Assembly (NCBI GenBank): GCA_035530055.1 | Contig: DATKVN010000008.1 | Coordinates: 1 to 50,645, forward strand | Reading direction: 5' to 3' | DNA length: 50,645 nucleotides | Origin: a bacterium | Lineage (GTDB): Bacteria; UBA6262; WVXT01 | In this document: positions 16,533 to 25,172 of the stretch, piece after piece | How the letters are laid out: each line of letters opens with the position of its first letter | How positions within the stretch are numbered: position 1 is the first letter of the stretch | Position numbers and translations under genes: made by a program | The notes under the pieces: generated by a model | Told to the model about the DNA's origin: nothing | Seen by the model: the letters and a program-made list of their open reading frames with translations, nothing else | Databases searched by the model: none

Positions 16533-17609
16533 ATGAGTAACAAAAAGATTCTTTTCGTATTCTATCGCATCTACGGTGGTGGGGCAGAGAAACAAATGCA
16601 ATATATTTTGAGATATATTGATAGAGAAAAGTTTGAGCCGAATCTTGCTGTTTTTCACTTGACAGGAACCGAGAAAGAGCTGGTGCCAGAAAATGTTCCT
16701 ATTTTTGATTTGAGTACAAAACTGAGACCAGCTTCGATTTTTTTAACCTTCAAACTCATAAATTTAATTAAAAGGAGTAAACCCGATAAGATATTGTCTT
16801 TTCTCTGGGGAACGAACTTGATTTCCATTTTAGCAGGGATTCTTACGAAGACAGACTTTCTAATAAGTGAAAGAACGTTCTCAGGGATAGATATAAAAGG
16901 ATATTCTCTTCCAAAGTTAAGAAAAAAAATGATTTCACTACTTTATCCCAAAGCAGAAAAGATAATTGCAGTCTCATATAATGTCAAGGAGAATTTATGT
17001 AAATATTTTGATATTCCAGAAAGTAAAATTGAAGTAATTTATAATGGAATAGATTTAGAAAAGATAAAAAAATTAAAAATTGAATATGAAATTAATCTCC
17101 AAAGTTATTTGCTTGCGTGTGGGGGTTTACACAAATGGAAAAATTATGATTTCTTAATTGAAGTAATGGCAGAACTTAAAAGCTTATCTCTGGTTATTTT
17201 GGGTGAGGGTCCTTTAAGGAAACATCTTAAAGAGAAAGCAGAATCTTTGGGAGTAGATTTAATTCTGCCTGGTTATATTAATAACCCGTATCCTTATTTT
17301 AAGAAAGCAAGAGCTTTTGTCTTGACTTCTTTATATGAAGGGTTTCCTAATGTTATTTTAGAAGCAATGGCTTGTGGAGTTCCTGTTGTTTCGGTTGATT
17401 GTCCGGGCGGTGTGAATGAAATTATTGAAAATGGAAAGACAGGCCTTTTAGTTCCTCGTGGTGATAAAAAGGCACTGGCTCGGGCTATGATTAAATTACT
17501 TAAGGATGAAAATTTGCGTAGAATTCTCATAGAAAATGCCTATAGAAAAGTAAAGGAAGAATTTACATTGGATCGGATGGTTAAGAGTTATGAGGATGTG
17601 TTGAAATAA
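16533..17609 (+). CDS. GT4-family glycosyltransferase
   Basis: The 358-residue protein has the GT-B start 'YRIYGGGAEKQMQYILRYI' (residues about 10-28) with an intact glycine loop. The donor domain has 'GGLHKWKNYD' and EX7E at Glu269 and Glu277 ('YEGFPNVILEAMACGVP'). This sequence type is common among capsule and O-antigen glycosyltransferases that transfer GalNAc or related sugars, but the donor here is not determined. Its last base is the first base of the asparagine-synthase start (TAATG), a coupled junction. Confidence 0.87.
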   Translation: MSNKKILFVFYRIYGGGAEKQMQYILRYIDREKFEPNLAVFHLTGTEKELVPENVPIFDLSTKLRPASIFLTFKLINLIKRSKPDKILSFLWGTNLISILAGILTKTDFLISERTFSGIDIKGYSLPKLRKKMISLLYPKAEKIIAVSYNVKENLCKYFDIPESKIEVIYNGIDLEKIKKLKIEYEINLQSYLLACGGLHKWKNYDFLIEVMAELKSLSLVILGEGPLRKHLKEKAESLGVDLILPGYINNPYPYFKKARAFVLTSLYEGFPNVILEAMACGVPVVSVDCPGGVNEIIENGKTGLLVPRGDKKALARAMIKLLKDENLRRILIENAYRKVKEEFTLDRMVKSYEDVLK

Positions 17610-19537
17610 TGTGTGGAATTTGTGGAATATTAAATTTTGATGGTAAGCCGATATCTGAAGAATTATTGAAGAAGATGAACAATCAAATAATTCATCGGGG
17701 ACCGGATGATGAGGGATACTATATTAGCGGAAAATATAAAAAGCAAAATGAGGCAAAATATAACGTGGGGATGGGGATGAGGCGGCTGAGTATTATTGAT
17801 TTGGAAACAGGACAGCAGCCGATTCATAATGAGGATAAGTCAATATGGGTTATATTAAACGGTGAAATTTACAATTTCCAGGAGCTTCGGGATAATCTCA
17901 AAAAAAAGGGTCATTGTTTTTACACAAAGAGCGATACAGAGGTACTTGCTCATCTGTATGAGGACTACGGGACTGACTGCCTCAAATATATGAATGGAAT
18001 GTTTGCCTTTGCCCTGTGGGACGAAAATAAACACTGCCTCTTCATTGCAAGGGATCAGGTTGGGAAGAAGCCTCTATATTATATGAGAATAGGTGACAGG
18101 TTCTATTTTGCTTCGGAGATAAAGTCATTTCTGGTAATACCGAAATTTAAGAAGGAGATTAATCTAAAGGCAATTCATTATTATCTTACATATCAATACA
18201 TTCCTTCTCCTATGACGATATTTAAAGATGTCTTTCGCCTTCCACCGGCTACATTTATGGTTATTGATTCACAGGGCAGGATAAAAAGCTGCAAGTACTG
18301 GTCGCTAAATTTCAGACATAAGACAGATTTGACTTTTCATGAAGCCAAAGAGAGAATCAGGTCGCTCTTGAGAGATGCTGTTAGAATTAGGATGATTGCC
18401 GACGTTCCTTTAGGTGCATTTCTTTCTGGTGGGCATGATTCTTCCATAATTGTGGCATTGATGAGTCAATTATCATCTCAACCGGTAAAGACATTTTCTA
18501 TTGGCTTTGAAGAACAAGAATTTTCAGAATTGAGATATGCTAGAATACTTGCTAAGAAATTTGGATGTGAGCATCATGAATTTATCGTTAAACCAGATTA
18601 TATTGATATTTTACCTAAGATTGTCTGGCATTATGACCAACCTTATGCTGATAGCTCAGCCTTACCAAGTTTTTATGTTGCTAAGATGACACGTGAATAT
18701 GTAAAAGTTGCCTTAAATGGAGATGGGGGGGATGAGAATTTTGCCGGTTATCTGAGATATTCTGCCTTAAGAAATTTTACTATTCTGGCTTTGCCCTTTC
18801 AAATAATTCCTCATAAATTATTTTCAGAATTTTTGAATTTAATCCCTGATGTTGAATCATCTCAACGGAACCCCATTCGTTATGCAAAACGGCTTTTGTC
18901 TACTTTAAATGAATCTCCTTCTCGTAGAAACATCATCTGGCATTGTTTCTTTGATAATTTTTCAAAAAAGCGGATCTATTCTGATGAGATGAAAAATAGA
19001 TTTTCAGATATTGATACTTATGAATATCTCAGCAATTTATTTGAGCGGGCGCCGGCGACCGGGGTTATTGACAGAGCTCTTTATACTGACATCAATGCCT
19101 ATCTTCCGGAGGATTTACTTATAAAGATGGATGTGGCTACAATGGCGAATTCCCTTGAGGCACGCTCGCCATTTCTGGACTATCGCATACTTGAATTTAC
19201 TTCCAGCCTTCCATCTTCATGGAAAATGAAGATTTTTTCTCAAAAGTACATTCTAAAAAGAACATTTCAGGATTTACTTCCTCCTGAAATCCTGCATCGT
19301 TCTAAACAGGGATTTGGCATTCCTGTCGGAGAATGGTTTCGTCATCAATGGAAGGATTATTTCAGAGAAATTGTCCTTTCCCCAAAAGCAGAAAGAGGTT
19401 ATTTTGATATGAAAGAAGTGGAGGCATTATTTCAGGAGCATATCTTGGGAAGACGAGACCATGGTTATCGCCTATGGGCTCTTTTTATGTTAGAATTATG
19501 GCATAGAGTTTTTATTGATGGAGATATTGTAGTATGA
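17609..19537 (+). CDS. Asparagine synthase-like glutamine amidotransferase (AsnB family)
   Basis: The 642-residue protein has an N-terminal class II glutaminase domain with the nucleophile Cys2 in 'MCGICG' and 'RGPDDEG'. The C-terminal ATP-pyrophosphatase domain carries the PP-loop at residues 273-279, 'SGGHDSS'. AsnB uses glutamine to amidate aspartate. In polysaccharide loci homologues such as WbpS amidate uronic-acid sugars, and the WbpA/WbpP-like pair at 26672 and 27983 could supply such a sugar, so sugar amidation is a reasonable alternative. The stop codon overlaps the ATG of the gmd remnant by 4 bases, showing that gmd was once the next coupled gene. Confidence 0.85.
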   Translation: MCGICGILNFDGKPISEELLKKMNNQIIHRGPDDEGYYISGKYKKQNEAKYNVGMGMRRLSIIDLETGQQPIHNEDKSIWVILNGEIYNFQELRDNLKKKGHCFYTKSDTEVLAHLYEDYGTDCLKYMNGMFAFALWDENKHCLFIARDQVGKKPLYYMRIGDRFYFASEIKSFLVIPKFKKEINLKAIHYYLTYQYIPSPMTIFKDVFRLPPATFMVIDSQGRIKSCKYWSLNFRHKTDLTFHEAKERIRSLLRDAVRIRMIADVPLGAFLSGGHDSSIIVALMSQLSSQPVKTFSIGFEEQEFSELRYARILAKKFGCEHHEFIVKPDYIDILPKIVWHYDQPYADSSALPSFYVAKMTREYVKVALNGDGGDENFAGYLRYSALRNFTILALPFQIIPHKLFSEFLNLIPDVESSQRNPIRYAKRLLSTLNESPSRRNIIWHCFFDNFSKKRIYSDEMKNRFSDIDTYEYLSNLFERAPATGVIDRALYTDINAYLPEDLLIKMDVATMANSLEARSPFLDYRILEFTSSLPSSWKMKIFSQKYILKRTFQDLLPPEILHRSKQGFGIPVGEWFRHQWKDYFREIVLSPKAERGYFDMKEVEALFQEHILGRRDHGYRLWALFMLELWHRVFIDGDIVV

Positions 19538-19706
19538 AAAAAGGACTGATTAACGGGGATCACAGGACGGGATGGTTCATATTTAGCAGAATTTTTGTCA
19601 TCAAAAGGATATGAAGTTCATAGAATAATTAGAAATCATCAAAGAAGAGTGTTCGTTTCATAAAATAGTTCCTCAATACTTGAATCTCTACCATAAACTT
19701 TTTTAA
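19534..19706 (+). pseudogene. Chimeric scar: 5' end of a GDP-mannose 4,6-dehydratase gene joined to the 3' end of a glycosyltransferase gene
   Basis: An ATG overlaps the asnB stop (ATGA) and begins 'MKKGLI'. One extra A at about 19552 shifts the frame, after which 19553-19663 reads '[14 protein letters not shown]' and '[11 protein letters not shown]', the NAD-binding start of Gmd. From about 19647, in a third frame, the sequence reads '[16 protein letters not shown]' and stops at 19704-19706; this is the closing helix of a GT4 enzyme (compare 'SIVPAYINLYKGLL' at the end of the gene at 15348). Everything between is missing. The scar suggests deletion of most of gmd, any following genes and most of a glycosyltransferase. 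Confidence 0.75.
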
Positions 19707-19707
19707 G

Positions 19708-20946
19708 ATGAATAAGGAAAAGAAATACTTAATTTTCATTTTCGTACTGGCATTAATCTTAAGGTTAACGTACGTCCTATTTTTCCCTCAGTTAAAAATA
19801 GAAAGTGATGCTTTGCAATATGATACTATTGGCTGGAATTTAGCTTCTGGTGATGGTTTTTCACTGGAACCCGGTGTGCCGACACCGGTTAGAGCGCCTG
19901 TGTATCCGTTTTTTTTGAGTCTGATTTATCTTGTATTTGGACACAGTTATCTGGCAGTAAGATTAGCACAAACAATAGTCAGTGCTTTGACTTGTTTGGT
20001 CATCTATTGGCTGGGAAAGGAGATTTTTGACGAAGAGATGGGTCGGGTCACTTCCTTAATTATAGCTTTGTATCCGGTTCTGATAAGTTACACTGGGTTT
20101 CTTCTAACGGAAACCTTGTTTACTTTTTTGCTATCTATTACAGCCTTATTTCTAGTGAGAGCAGTAAAAAATAGATTAGGTAAATATTATGCAATTAGTG
20201 GCATGTTGTTGGGAATAACAACTCTATGTCGAGCGACAACGATGTTATTTCCGTTTTTTATCTTTGTAGGATTATGGGCTGTTTATAAAGTAAAGATTAG
20301 AGCAATTGTCCATTTTTTGATTTTTCTTTCAATGATGGTTGTTGTAATAATTCCTTGGACGGTGCGCAATTACTTTCGGTTTCATACCTTTTTACCTGTT
20401 GCCACAGGAGGAGGATTGACATTATGGGCAGGTACTTATGTGCCCTGGGACGGTAAATATCAAGGAGTGACAACAGAACCCCTAAGAACCATGGGAGAAG
20501 AATATTCACCTATAGAATTAGATAAAAGGTTATTTAAGGAAGGAGTGAGAAATATCAAGGAGCGTCCAATAAAATATTTCATTATGTCCATAAAAAAATT
20601 TCCCAGATTCTGGATAACCAGTCATAGTAGTGTATTTGGCATTGACAAGCCGAATTCTTGGTATCTACGGGAACGTCAGTATTTTCCGCTTTTCGTGAAA
20701 TTTTGCCTCTTACTTCTGCACACTGTTACGCTTATTTTAGGTATTATAGGAGTTTTCTTGATTAGAAGACAATGGAAGTCTTGCATAATTCCTTTATTAC
20801 TGATTTGTTTTTTTACAGGGCATATTTTTTTGGTTACTATACCCCGTTATCATGTCCCAGTTTTACCTTATGTCTTTATTTTTGCTTCAGTATGTTTAAT
20901 AAAAATCAATAAAAAAATTATAGAATCAAAAGTTAAATTAGGATGA
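19708..20946 (+). CDS. GT39-family (ArnT/PMT-like) membrane glycosyltransferase
   Basis: The 412-residue protein has roughly ten membrane segments. The first periplasmic loop has the acidic pair pattern 'SDALQYDTIGWNL' (about residues 36-48) followed by 'RAPVYPFFLSLIY', as in ArnT/PMT enzymes that take a sugar from a polyprenyl-phosphate donor. It should act on the outer face of the inner membrane. A second enzyme of the same plan is at 22355. The methyltransferase and polyprenyl-phosphate sugar synthase (GT2) genes lie between them, and 4 bases overlap the next gene. The acceptor may be a lipid, a glycan or a protein. Confidence 0.82.
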   Translation: MNKEKKYLIFIFVLALILRLTYVLFFPQLKIESDALQYDTIGWNLASGDGFSLEPGVPTPVRAPVYPFFLSLIYLVFGHSYLAVRLAQTIVSALTCLVIYWLGKEIFDEEMGRVTSLIIALYPVLISYTGFLLTETLFTFLLSITALFLVRAVKNRLGKYYAISGMLLGITTLCRATTMLFPFFIFVGLWAVYKVKIRAIVHFLIFLSMMVVVIIPWTVRNYFRFHTFLPVATGGGLTLWAGTYVPWDGKYQGVTTEPLRTMGEEYSPIELDKRLFKEGVRNIKERPIKYFIMSIKKFPRFWITSHSSVFGIDKPNSWYLRERQYFPLFVKFCLLLLHTVTLILGIIGVFLIRRQWKSCIIPLLLICFFTGHIFLVTIPRYHVPVLPYVFIFASVCLIKINKKIIESKVKLG

Positions 20947-21662
20947 CAGAGAGTGAGATCGGTGAAATGATAGAAGCGATTCAGAATTTAGATAGAATGG
21001 CGAAGACTGTCAATTACAATAATTGGATATATAAAATAATTAAGCCTTTTATTGGAAAAAGGATATTGGAGATTGGTTGCGGCATTGGAAATATGACCAA
21101 ATTTTTTCTTGATTATGAAGCAATAGTCGCCATTGATAATTCAGCTGAGTGTATAGAAATTATGAAATCTAAATTCTCTCATTATAAGAACTTACGGATC
21201 GTCAATCACGACATATCCAATGAAGGGTTTGGAGAGCTGAGAGAGTTCAATTTCGATACCGTTGTTTGCATAAATGTGTTGGAACACATAAAAGACGACC
21301 TTCAAGCACTAAGACATTGCTATCAATTACTCAAAGAGCGGGGGAGATTAATTTTGTTTGTGCCCGCTCTCAAAATTCTTTATGGCACGGTTGACCGGGC
21401 TGATTCTCATTATCGGAGGTATACTAGGATTGAACTAACCAAGAAATTGAGAGAGGCTGGTTTTGTTATCAAAAAAGCATCCTATGCAAATTTTTTTGGA
21501 ATTTTTCCATGGGTTTTGCACAGCAAAATCTTGAAGAGGTCGTTACATCCCCCCAGGCAGATGGTATTCTTTGATAAGTTTGTGCCCTTTTTCGCTTTCT
21601 GGGAAAAGCTGTTTCTGCCTCCTATTGGACTTAGTTTACTTTTCGTTTGCCGGAAAGGCTGA
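20943..21662 (+). CDS. Class I SAM-dependent methyltransferase
   Basis: The 239-residue protein has motif I 'ILEIGCGIGNMTKFF' (about residues 39-53), strand 2 'VVAIDNS' and motif IV 'VVCINVLEHIKDD', then 'GTVDRADSHYRRYT' near residue 160. This last pattern is common in methyltransferases encoded beside, or fused to, GT2 polyprenyl-phosphate glycosyltransferases. The next gene is exactly such a GT2, three bases away. It may methylate the lipid-linked sugar or the glycan. It overlaps the GT39 gene upstream by 4 bases. Confidence 0.82.
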   Translation: MTESEIGEMIEAIQNLDRMAKTVNYNNWIYKIIKPFIGKRILEIGCGIGNMTKFFLDYEAIVAIDNSAECIEIMKSKFSHYKNLRIVNHDISNEGFGELREFNFDTVVCINVLEHIKDDLQALRHCYQLLKERGRLILFVPALKILYGTVDRADSHYRRYTRIELTKKLREAGFVIKKASYANFFGIFPWVLHSKILKRSLHPPRQMVFFDKFVPFFAFWEKLFLPPIGLSLLFVCRKG

Positions 21663-21665
21663 GGT

Positions 21666-22358
21666 ATGAAATTATCAGTCATAATGCCTGTTTATAATGA
21701 AAAACATACCATAAAGGAAATCGTACGCAAGGTAATGAATGTAAATATGGAGAAAGAGATTATAATTGTGGATGATTGTTCAATAGATAGCACGCGAGAT
21801 ACATTAAGGAGAATTGATAATAATAACATCAAAGTGATTTATCATGATAAAAATATGGGAAAAGGGATGGCGATAAGAACAGGGATTAAGTATGTAACCG
21901 GAGATATCATAATTATTCAAGATGCTGATTTAGAATATGAGCCCGAAGACTATTATGAATTGACCCGGCCCATTATTGAGGGGAAAGCAGATGTGGTATA
22001 CGGGTCTCGAGAACTTCTTAAACAAAATAAATGGTCTTACTATCGGTATGCCATCGGAGGCAGATTCTTGAGTTGGCTGACAAATCTACTTTACCATTCG
22101 AGTATTACTGATGAGCCAACTTGTTATAAAGTATTCAAAGCTGACATTTTGAAAAGTATCAATTTGGACTGTAAGAAGTTTGAGTTTTGTCCTGAAGTCA
22201 CAGCTAAGGTACTAAGAAGAGGTATTAAAATCTATGAAGTACCCATTCATTATTATTCGAGGTCAATAGAACAAGGAAAGAAGATAGGGTTGAGGGATGG
22301 ATTGCAAGCGATATGGACCCTCATAAAATATCGTTTTATAGATAAACATTCTTTGTGA
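21666..22358 (+). CDS. GT2 polyprenyl/dolichyl-phosphate sugar synthase-like glycosyltransferase
   Basis: The 230-residue GT-A protein begins 'SVIMPVYNEKHTIKEIVRKV', has 'IIIVDDCSIDSTRD' for UDP/GDP-sugar binding and the metal site 'IIQDADLEYEPEDY' (about residues 80-93). Length and motifs match the soluble DPM1-type group, which makes polyprenyl-phosphate mannose or glucose. There is no C-terminal membrane segment. Its product is the kind of donor used by the GT39 enzymes on either side. It overlaps the downstream GT39 start by 4 bases. Confidence 0.86.
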   Translation: MKLSVIMPVYNEKHTIKEIVRKVMNVNMEKEIIIVDDCSIDSTRDTLRRIDNNNIKVIYHDKNMGKGMAIRTGIKYVTGDIIIIQDADLEYEPEDYYELTRPIIEGKADVVYGSRELLKQNKWSYYRYAIGGRFLSWLTNLLYHSSITDEPTCYKVFKADILKSINLDCKKFEFCPEVTAKVLRRGIKIYEVPIHYYSRSIEQGKKIGLRDGLQAIWTLIKYRFIDKHSL

Positions 22359-23644
22359 GTGTGCCAATGAAAAAAGAGCTCGAAAAAATTATGGCTAGCA
22401 AATTGGTAATTAATGAATACTTATTCTTAATAGTTTTATTTTCGTTAGCCAGTCTTTTGAGAATTTTATATGCCTTTTATTTAAAAGGAAATATTCCTGT
22501 CAGTGATGCTGCAGGATTTGATCTATTAGGGATAAATATTTTGAAGTATGGCCAATATGCTTTTCAACCCGGTATTCCTACAGCACACCGTGCACCTATA
22601 TATCCACTTTTTCTATCAGGAGTATACTTTCTCTTTGGGCACAGTTATCTTGCAGTAAGGATAATTCAGTCATTAATTGGTAGTTTAACCTGCGTGGCGG
22701 TTTATTTTATTGGCAGGAGAATAGCAAATAAGAATGTGGGCGTTATTGCGGCTATTATCTGCGTATTTTATCCATTTTTTATCTATTACACGGGGTATTT
22801 ACTTGTGGAGACATTGTTTACATTTCTCTTAGCGGTTGCTGTGTACTGCCTTATCACCAGCGTGGATAAGCCTGATTGGAAGAATCTTAGCCTGGGTGGG
22901 GCGTTTATGGGACTGGCAGCGCTGTGTAAGCCAACAGCCTTTGCTTTCGTTCCTTTCTCTGCTTTAAGTTTCTTGGTGATTTTGGGAATTAGGAAAGTGT
23001 CAACATATAGAAATATTGGGATCTTTTTGCTTTTTTTTACTATTACTTTGTCTCCTTGGGTTATTAGAAACCATATTGTTTTTAGAAGAATTATCCCGTC
23101 TACTACACAGTTAGGCTTTGCGTTATTAGACGGAAGCTTGCTATTCGATGCTGAGCACCAGTGGCGGATCGAACAGGAAGAGCAAAAAAATCCTATATTA
23201 CTAAAAGGGAAAGAATTGAATGAAATAGAACAAAACAACTACTTTACCAAGGAGGCTTTAAAGTTTATAAGAAATAATCCAAAATACATGATGAAATTAG
23301 CCCTCAGGAAATTCCTTAAATTTTGGAGATTGTACCCGCATACGGAAAATATCTATACCTACGGGCAATCAAAAGGTCTGTTAGTTCTCCTTAGCCTTCT
23401 TTCTTATGGTATACTTTTACCTTTTAGCCTACTTGGAATCATCTTTTCCATCAAGAACTGGAAACGGTTCACATTTTTTTATGGTTTGATACTATCTTTT
23501 ACTATTATACACCTGATTGTTTGGTCGCAAATCAGGTACCGCTTGCCGATTATGCCTTATATGATAATTTTTGCAGCATTCAGCTTAAACTTTATTTTGT
23601 TGAAAGCGAAATCGCTGAGATTGGCGAAGCGACTCAAAATTTAG
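22355..23644 (+). CDS. GT39-family (ArnT/PMT-like) membrane glycosyltransferase
   Basis: The 429-residue protein shares the plan of the gene at 19708: first-loop acidic pattern 'SDAAGFDLLG' (about residues 50-60), 'HRAPIYPLFLSGVYFLFGHSYLAVR' (given here only as the region at about 70-95), and about ten membrane segments. Its start is either GTG 22355, overlapping the GT2 stop, or ATG 22367; the overlap favours the first weakly. The pair probably arose by duplication and uses the lipid-phosphate sugar made by the GT2. The acceptor is unknown. Confidence 0.82.
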   Translation: MSVPMKKELEKIMASKLVINEYLFLIVLFSLASLLRILYAFYLKGNIPVSDAAGFDLLGINILKYGQYAFQPGIPTAHRAPIYPLFLSGVYFLFGHSYLAVRIIQSLIGSLTCVAVYFIGRRIANKNVGVIAAIICVFYPFFIYYTGYLLVETLFTFLLAVAVYCLITSVDKPDWKNLSLGGAFMGLAALCKPTAFAFVPFSALSFLVILGIRKVSTYRNIGIFLLFFTITLSPWVIRNHIVFRRIIPSTTQLGFALLDGSLLFDAEHQWRIEQEEQKNPILLKGKELNEIEQNNYFTKEALKFIRNNPKYMMKLALRKFLKFWRLYPHTENIYTYGQSKGLLVLLSLLSYGILLPFSLLGIIFSIKNWKRFTFFYGLILSFTIIHLIVWSQIRYRLPIMPYMIIFAAFSLNFILLKAKSLRLAKRLKI

Positions 23645-23672
23645 ATAGAATATAAAGGACATCGGAACAAAT

Positions 23673-23972
23673 ATGGCTGGAAAATTAGTAATCAAGGTAG
23701 TCGAGATTAAGGGAAGATGCCCGGTGTATAGGGTCGGGGAAATGATTGTACTTGATGAAGGATATAAAATAAACCTCAGAGAGACTGCCAATATCTGCAT
23801 GCACTCTTTGGCTTCAATTATGCCTTATTATAATGCTTTGTATAACGGTGTTGCCCCGGAAAAATTGGGGCTTGCCAACAAGGATGGAAAAGCTTGTGTG
23901 CAGTGCCTGGACCCTTGCGAAATTACTGGTGGCGGAACTGTTGTATTTGAAATTACAACTGAAGAGAAATAG
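23673..23972 (+). CDS. TIGR04076-like small cysteine-rich protein
   Basis: The 99-residue protein matches what I know of the TIGR04076 family: an N-terminal strand pair ending in 'GRCPVYRVGE' (about residues 14-23), a central 'ICMHSLASIMPYYNALYNG', and a C-terminal half with 'CVQCLDPC' before a final strand. The cysteines near residues 16, 42 and 73-79 are suited to metal or redox roles. The biochemical function of the family is not known to me. The gene sits alone between a GT39 and a GT4 gene, with short gaps on both sides, in an otherwise purely polysaccharide setting. Confidence 0.72.
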   Translation: MAGKLVIKVVEIKGRCPVYRVGEMIVLDEGYKINLRETANICMHSLASIMPYYNALYNGVAPEKLGLANKDGKACVQCLDPCEITGGGTVVFEITTEEK

Positions 23973-24011
23973 AGTGTGGAGTAGCCTGATAAATTTTGAA
24001 CGATTGTTTCG

Positions 24012-25172
24012 GTGGGCAAATTGAGATCGTTTAATTTACTACAAGTTGTGCCTGGTTTGACTGTGGGGGGGACGGAAAAGATGTTCGTTCAGTTCCTTCC
24101 ATTGTTCAATAAAGCCAGGTACAATCTTTCAGTTTGTTGTCTAAAGGGTCGGGGAGCTTTGTCCACCGAGTTGAAAGAAAGGGACATTAAGGTAGAATAT
24201 TTGAATATGCCCAGAGGTCCAGGTTTTTTGATTCTTCTGGACAGCTTTAGAGCTATTATCAAATTATTCTACTTGATGAAGAAGAGAAAAATTGATATTG
24301 TACACTCTTACCTATTCCGTGCAAATATATTATGCCGTATAGCTGCAAAATTGGCTGGAGTACCAGTGGTGATTTCTTCTATGCAAGGCATAGAGGTGAC
24401 TAGAATGTGTCCTCTTTTGCTGGAGAAGGTAACTTCACCGCTTGTAGATAAGTTCACTGCAGTCTCGGATGCCATAAGGATTTATATCATTCAAAAAGCC
24501 CGCATAGACCCTGAAAAGATAGTGACTATCCATAACGGAATCGGGCTTATTGAAGCGAAAGAGGCACCAATAGAAAGAAAGGAATTTGGTTTAAGGCCAG
24601 GTGTACCAATTGTGGGTGTGGTGGGCCGATTGGCAAAGGAGAAGGGACACGAATATCTTTTGAATGCAGTCAGGATTGTAATCAGAGAATATCCCCAGGC
24701 ACACTTTCTTGTTGTGGGAGATGGAGCCCAACGCAAAGAGTTAGTAAATTTGGCATTCGATTTGGGATTGAAAGACCATATTACCTTTACTGGATACAGG
24801 AGAAATGTCCTCCGCGTCTTGGCTCTTTTTGATATTTTTGCTTTAGCCACACTCTGGGAAGGTTTATCTATGGTGATTTTGGAAGCTATGGTAATGGCTA
24901 AGCCTGTAGTTACCACTAATGTGGCAGGAAATCCTGAAGTGGTAGTTGACGGAGTTACAGGATTTCTGGTAGCGCCTCGGGATGCAGAGGGTTTAGCTGA
25001 GCGGATACTAACATTATTAAAGGATGAGAATTTGAGGAAACGAATGGGCAGTGCGGGAAGAAGACGGATAGAGGAGAAGTTTACCATAGAAAGAATGGTA
25101 AGTGAAACCGAAAAACTTTATGAAGAATTACTTGTGAAGAAAAGAGGAGAAAAAAGAGGTAATAAATCTTGA
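24012..25172 (+). CDS. GT4-family glycosyltransferase
   Basis: The 386-residue GT-B protein has the glycine loop 'VPGLTVGGTEKM' (about residues 13-24), a donor domain starting 'VGVVGRLAKEKGHEY' and EX7E at Glu283 and Glu291 ('WEGLSMVILEAM'). The usual start is GTG 24012, without a clear Shine-Dalgarno site. The C-terminus is basic ('KKRGEKRGNK'), which may help membrane binding. Sugar specificity is unknown. Its TGA overlaps the TTG start of the radical SAM gene. Confidence 0.86.
   Translation: MGKLRSFNLLQVVPGLTVGGTEKMFVQFLPLFNKARYNLSVCCLKGRGALSTELKERDIKVEYLNMPRGPGFLILLDSFRAIIKLFYLMKKRKIDIVHSYLFRANILCRIAAKLAGVPVVISSMQGIEVTRMCPLLLEKVTSPLVDKFTAVSDAIRIYIIQKARIDPEKIVTIHNGIGLIEAKEAPIERKEFGLRPGVPIVGVVGRLAKEKGHEYLLNAVRIVIREYPQAHFLVVGDGAQRKELVNLAFDLGLKDHITFTGYRRNVLRVLALFDIFALATLWEGLSMVILEAMVMAKPVVTTNVAGNPEVVVDGVTGFLVAPRDAEGLAERILTLLKDENLRKRMGSAGRRRIEEKFTIERMVSETEKLYEELLVKKRGEKRGNKS

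Noticed and set aside
22786-23238. 150-codon open frame on the - strand inside the GT39 gene at 22355
   Set aside because: It is antisense to the membrane segments of the GT39 protein; its Ser/Asn/Lys-rich sequence is the complement of hydrophobic codons.
24491-25087. 198-codon open frame on the - strand inside the GT4 gene at 24012
   Set aside because: It is fully antisense to a gene with clear GT-B motifs and has low-complexity Ser/Thr/Pro composition. It is a shadow frame.
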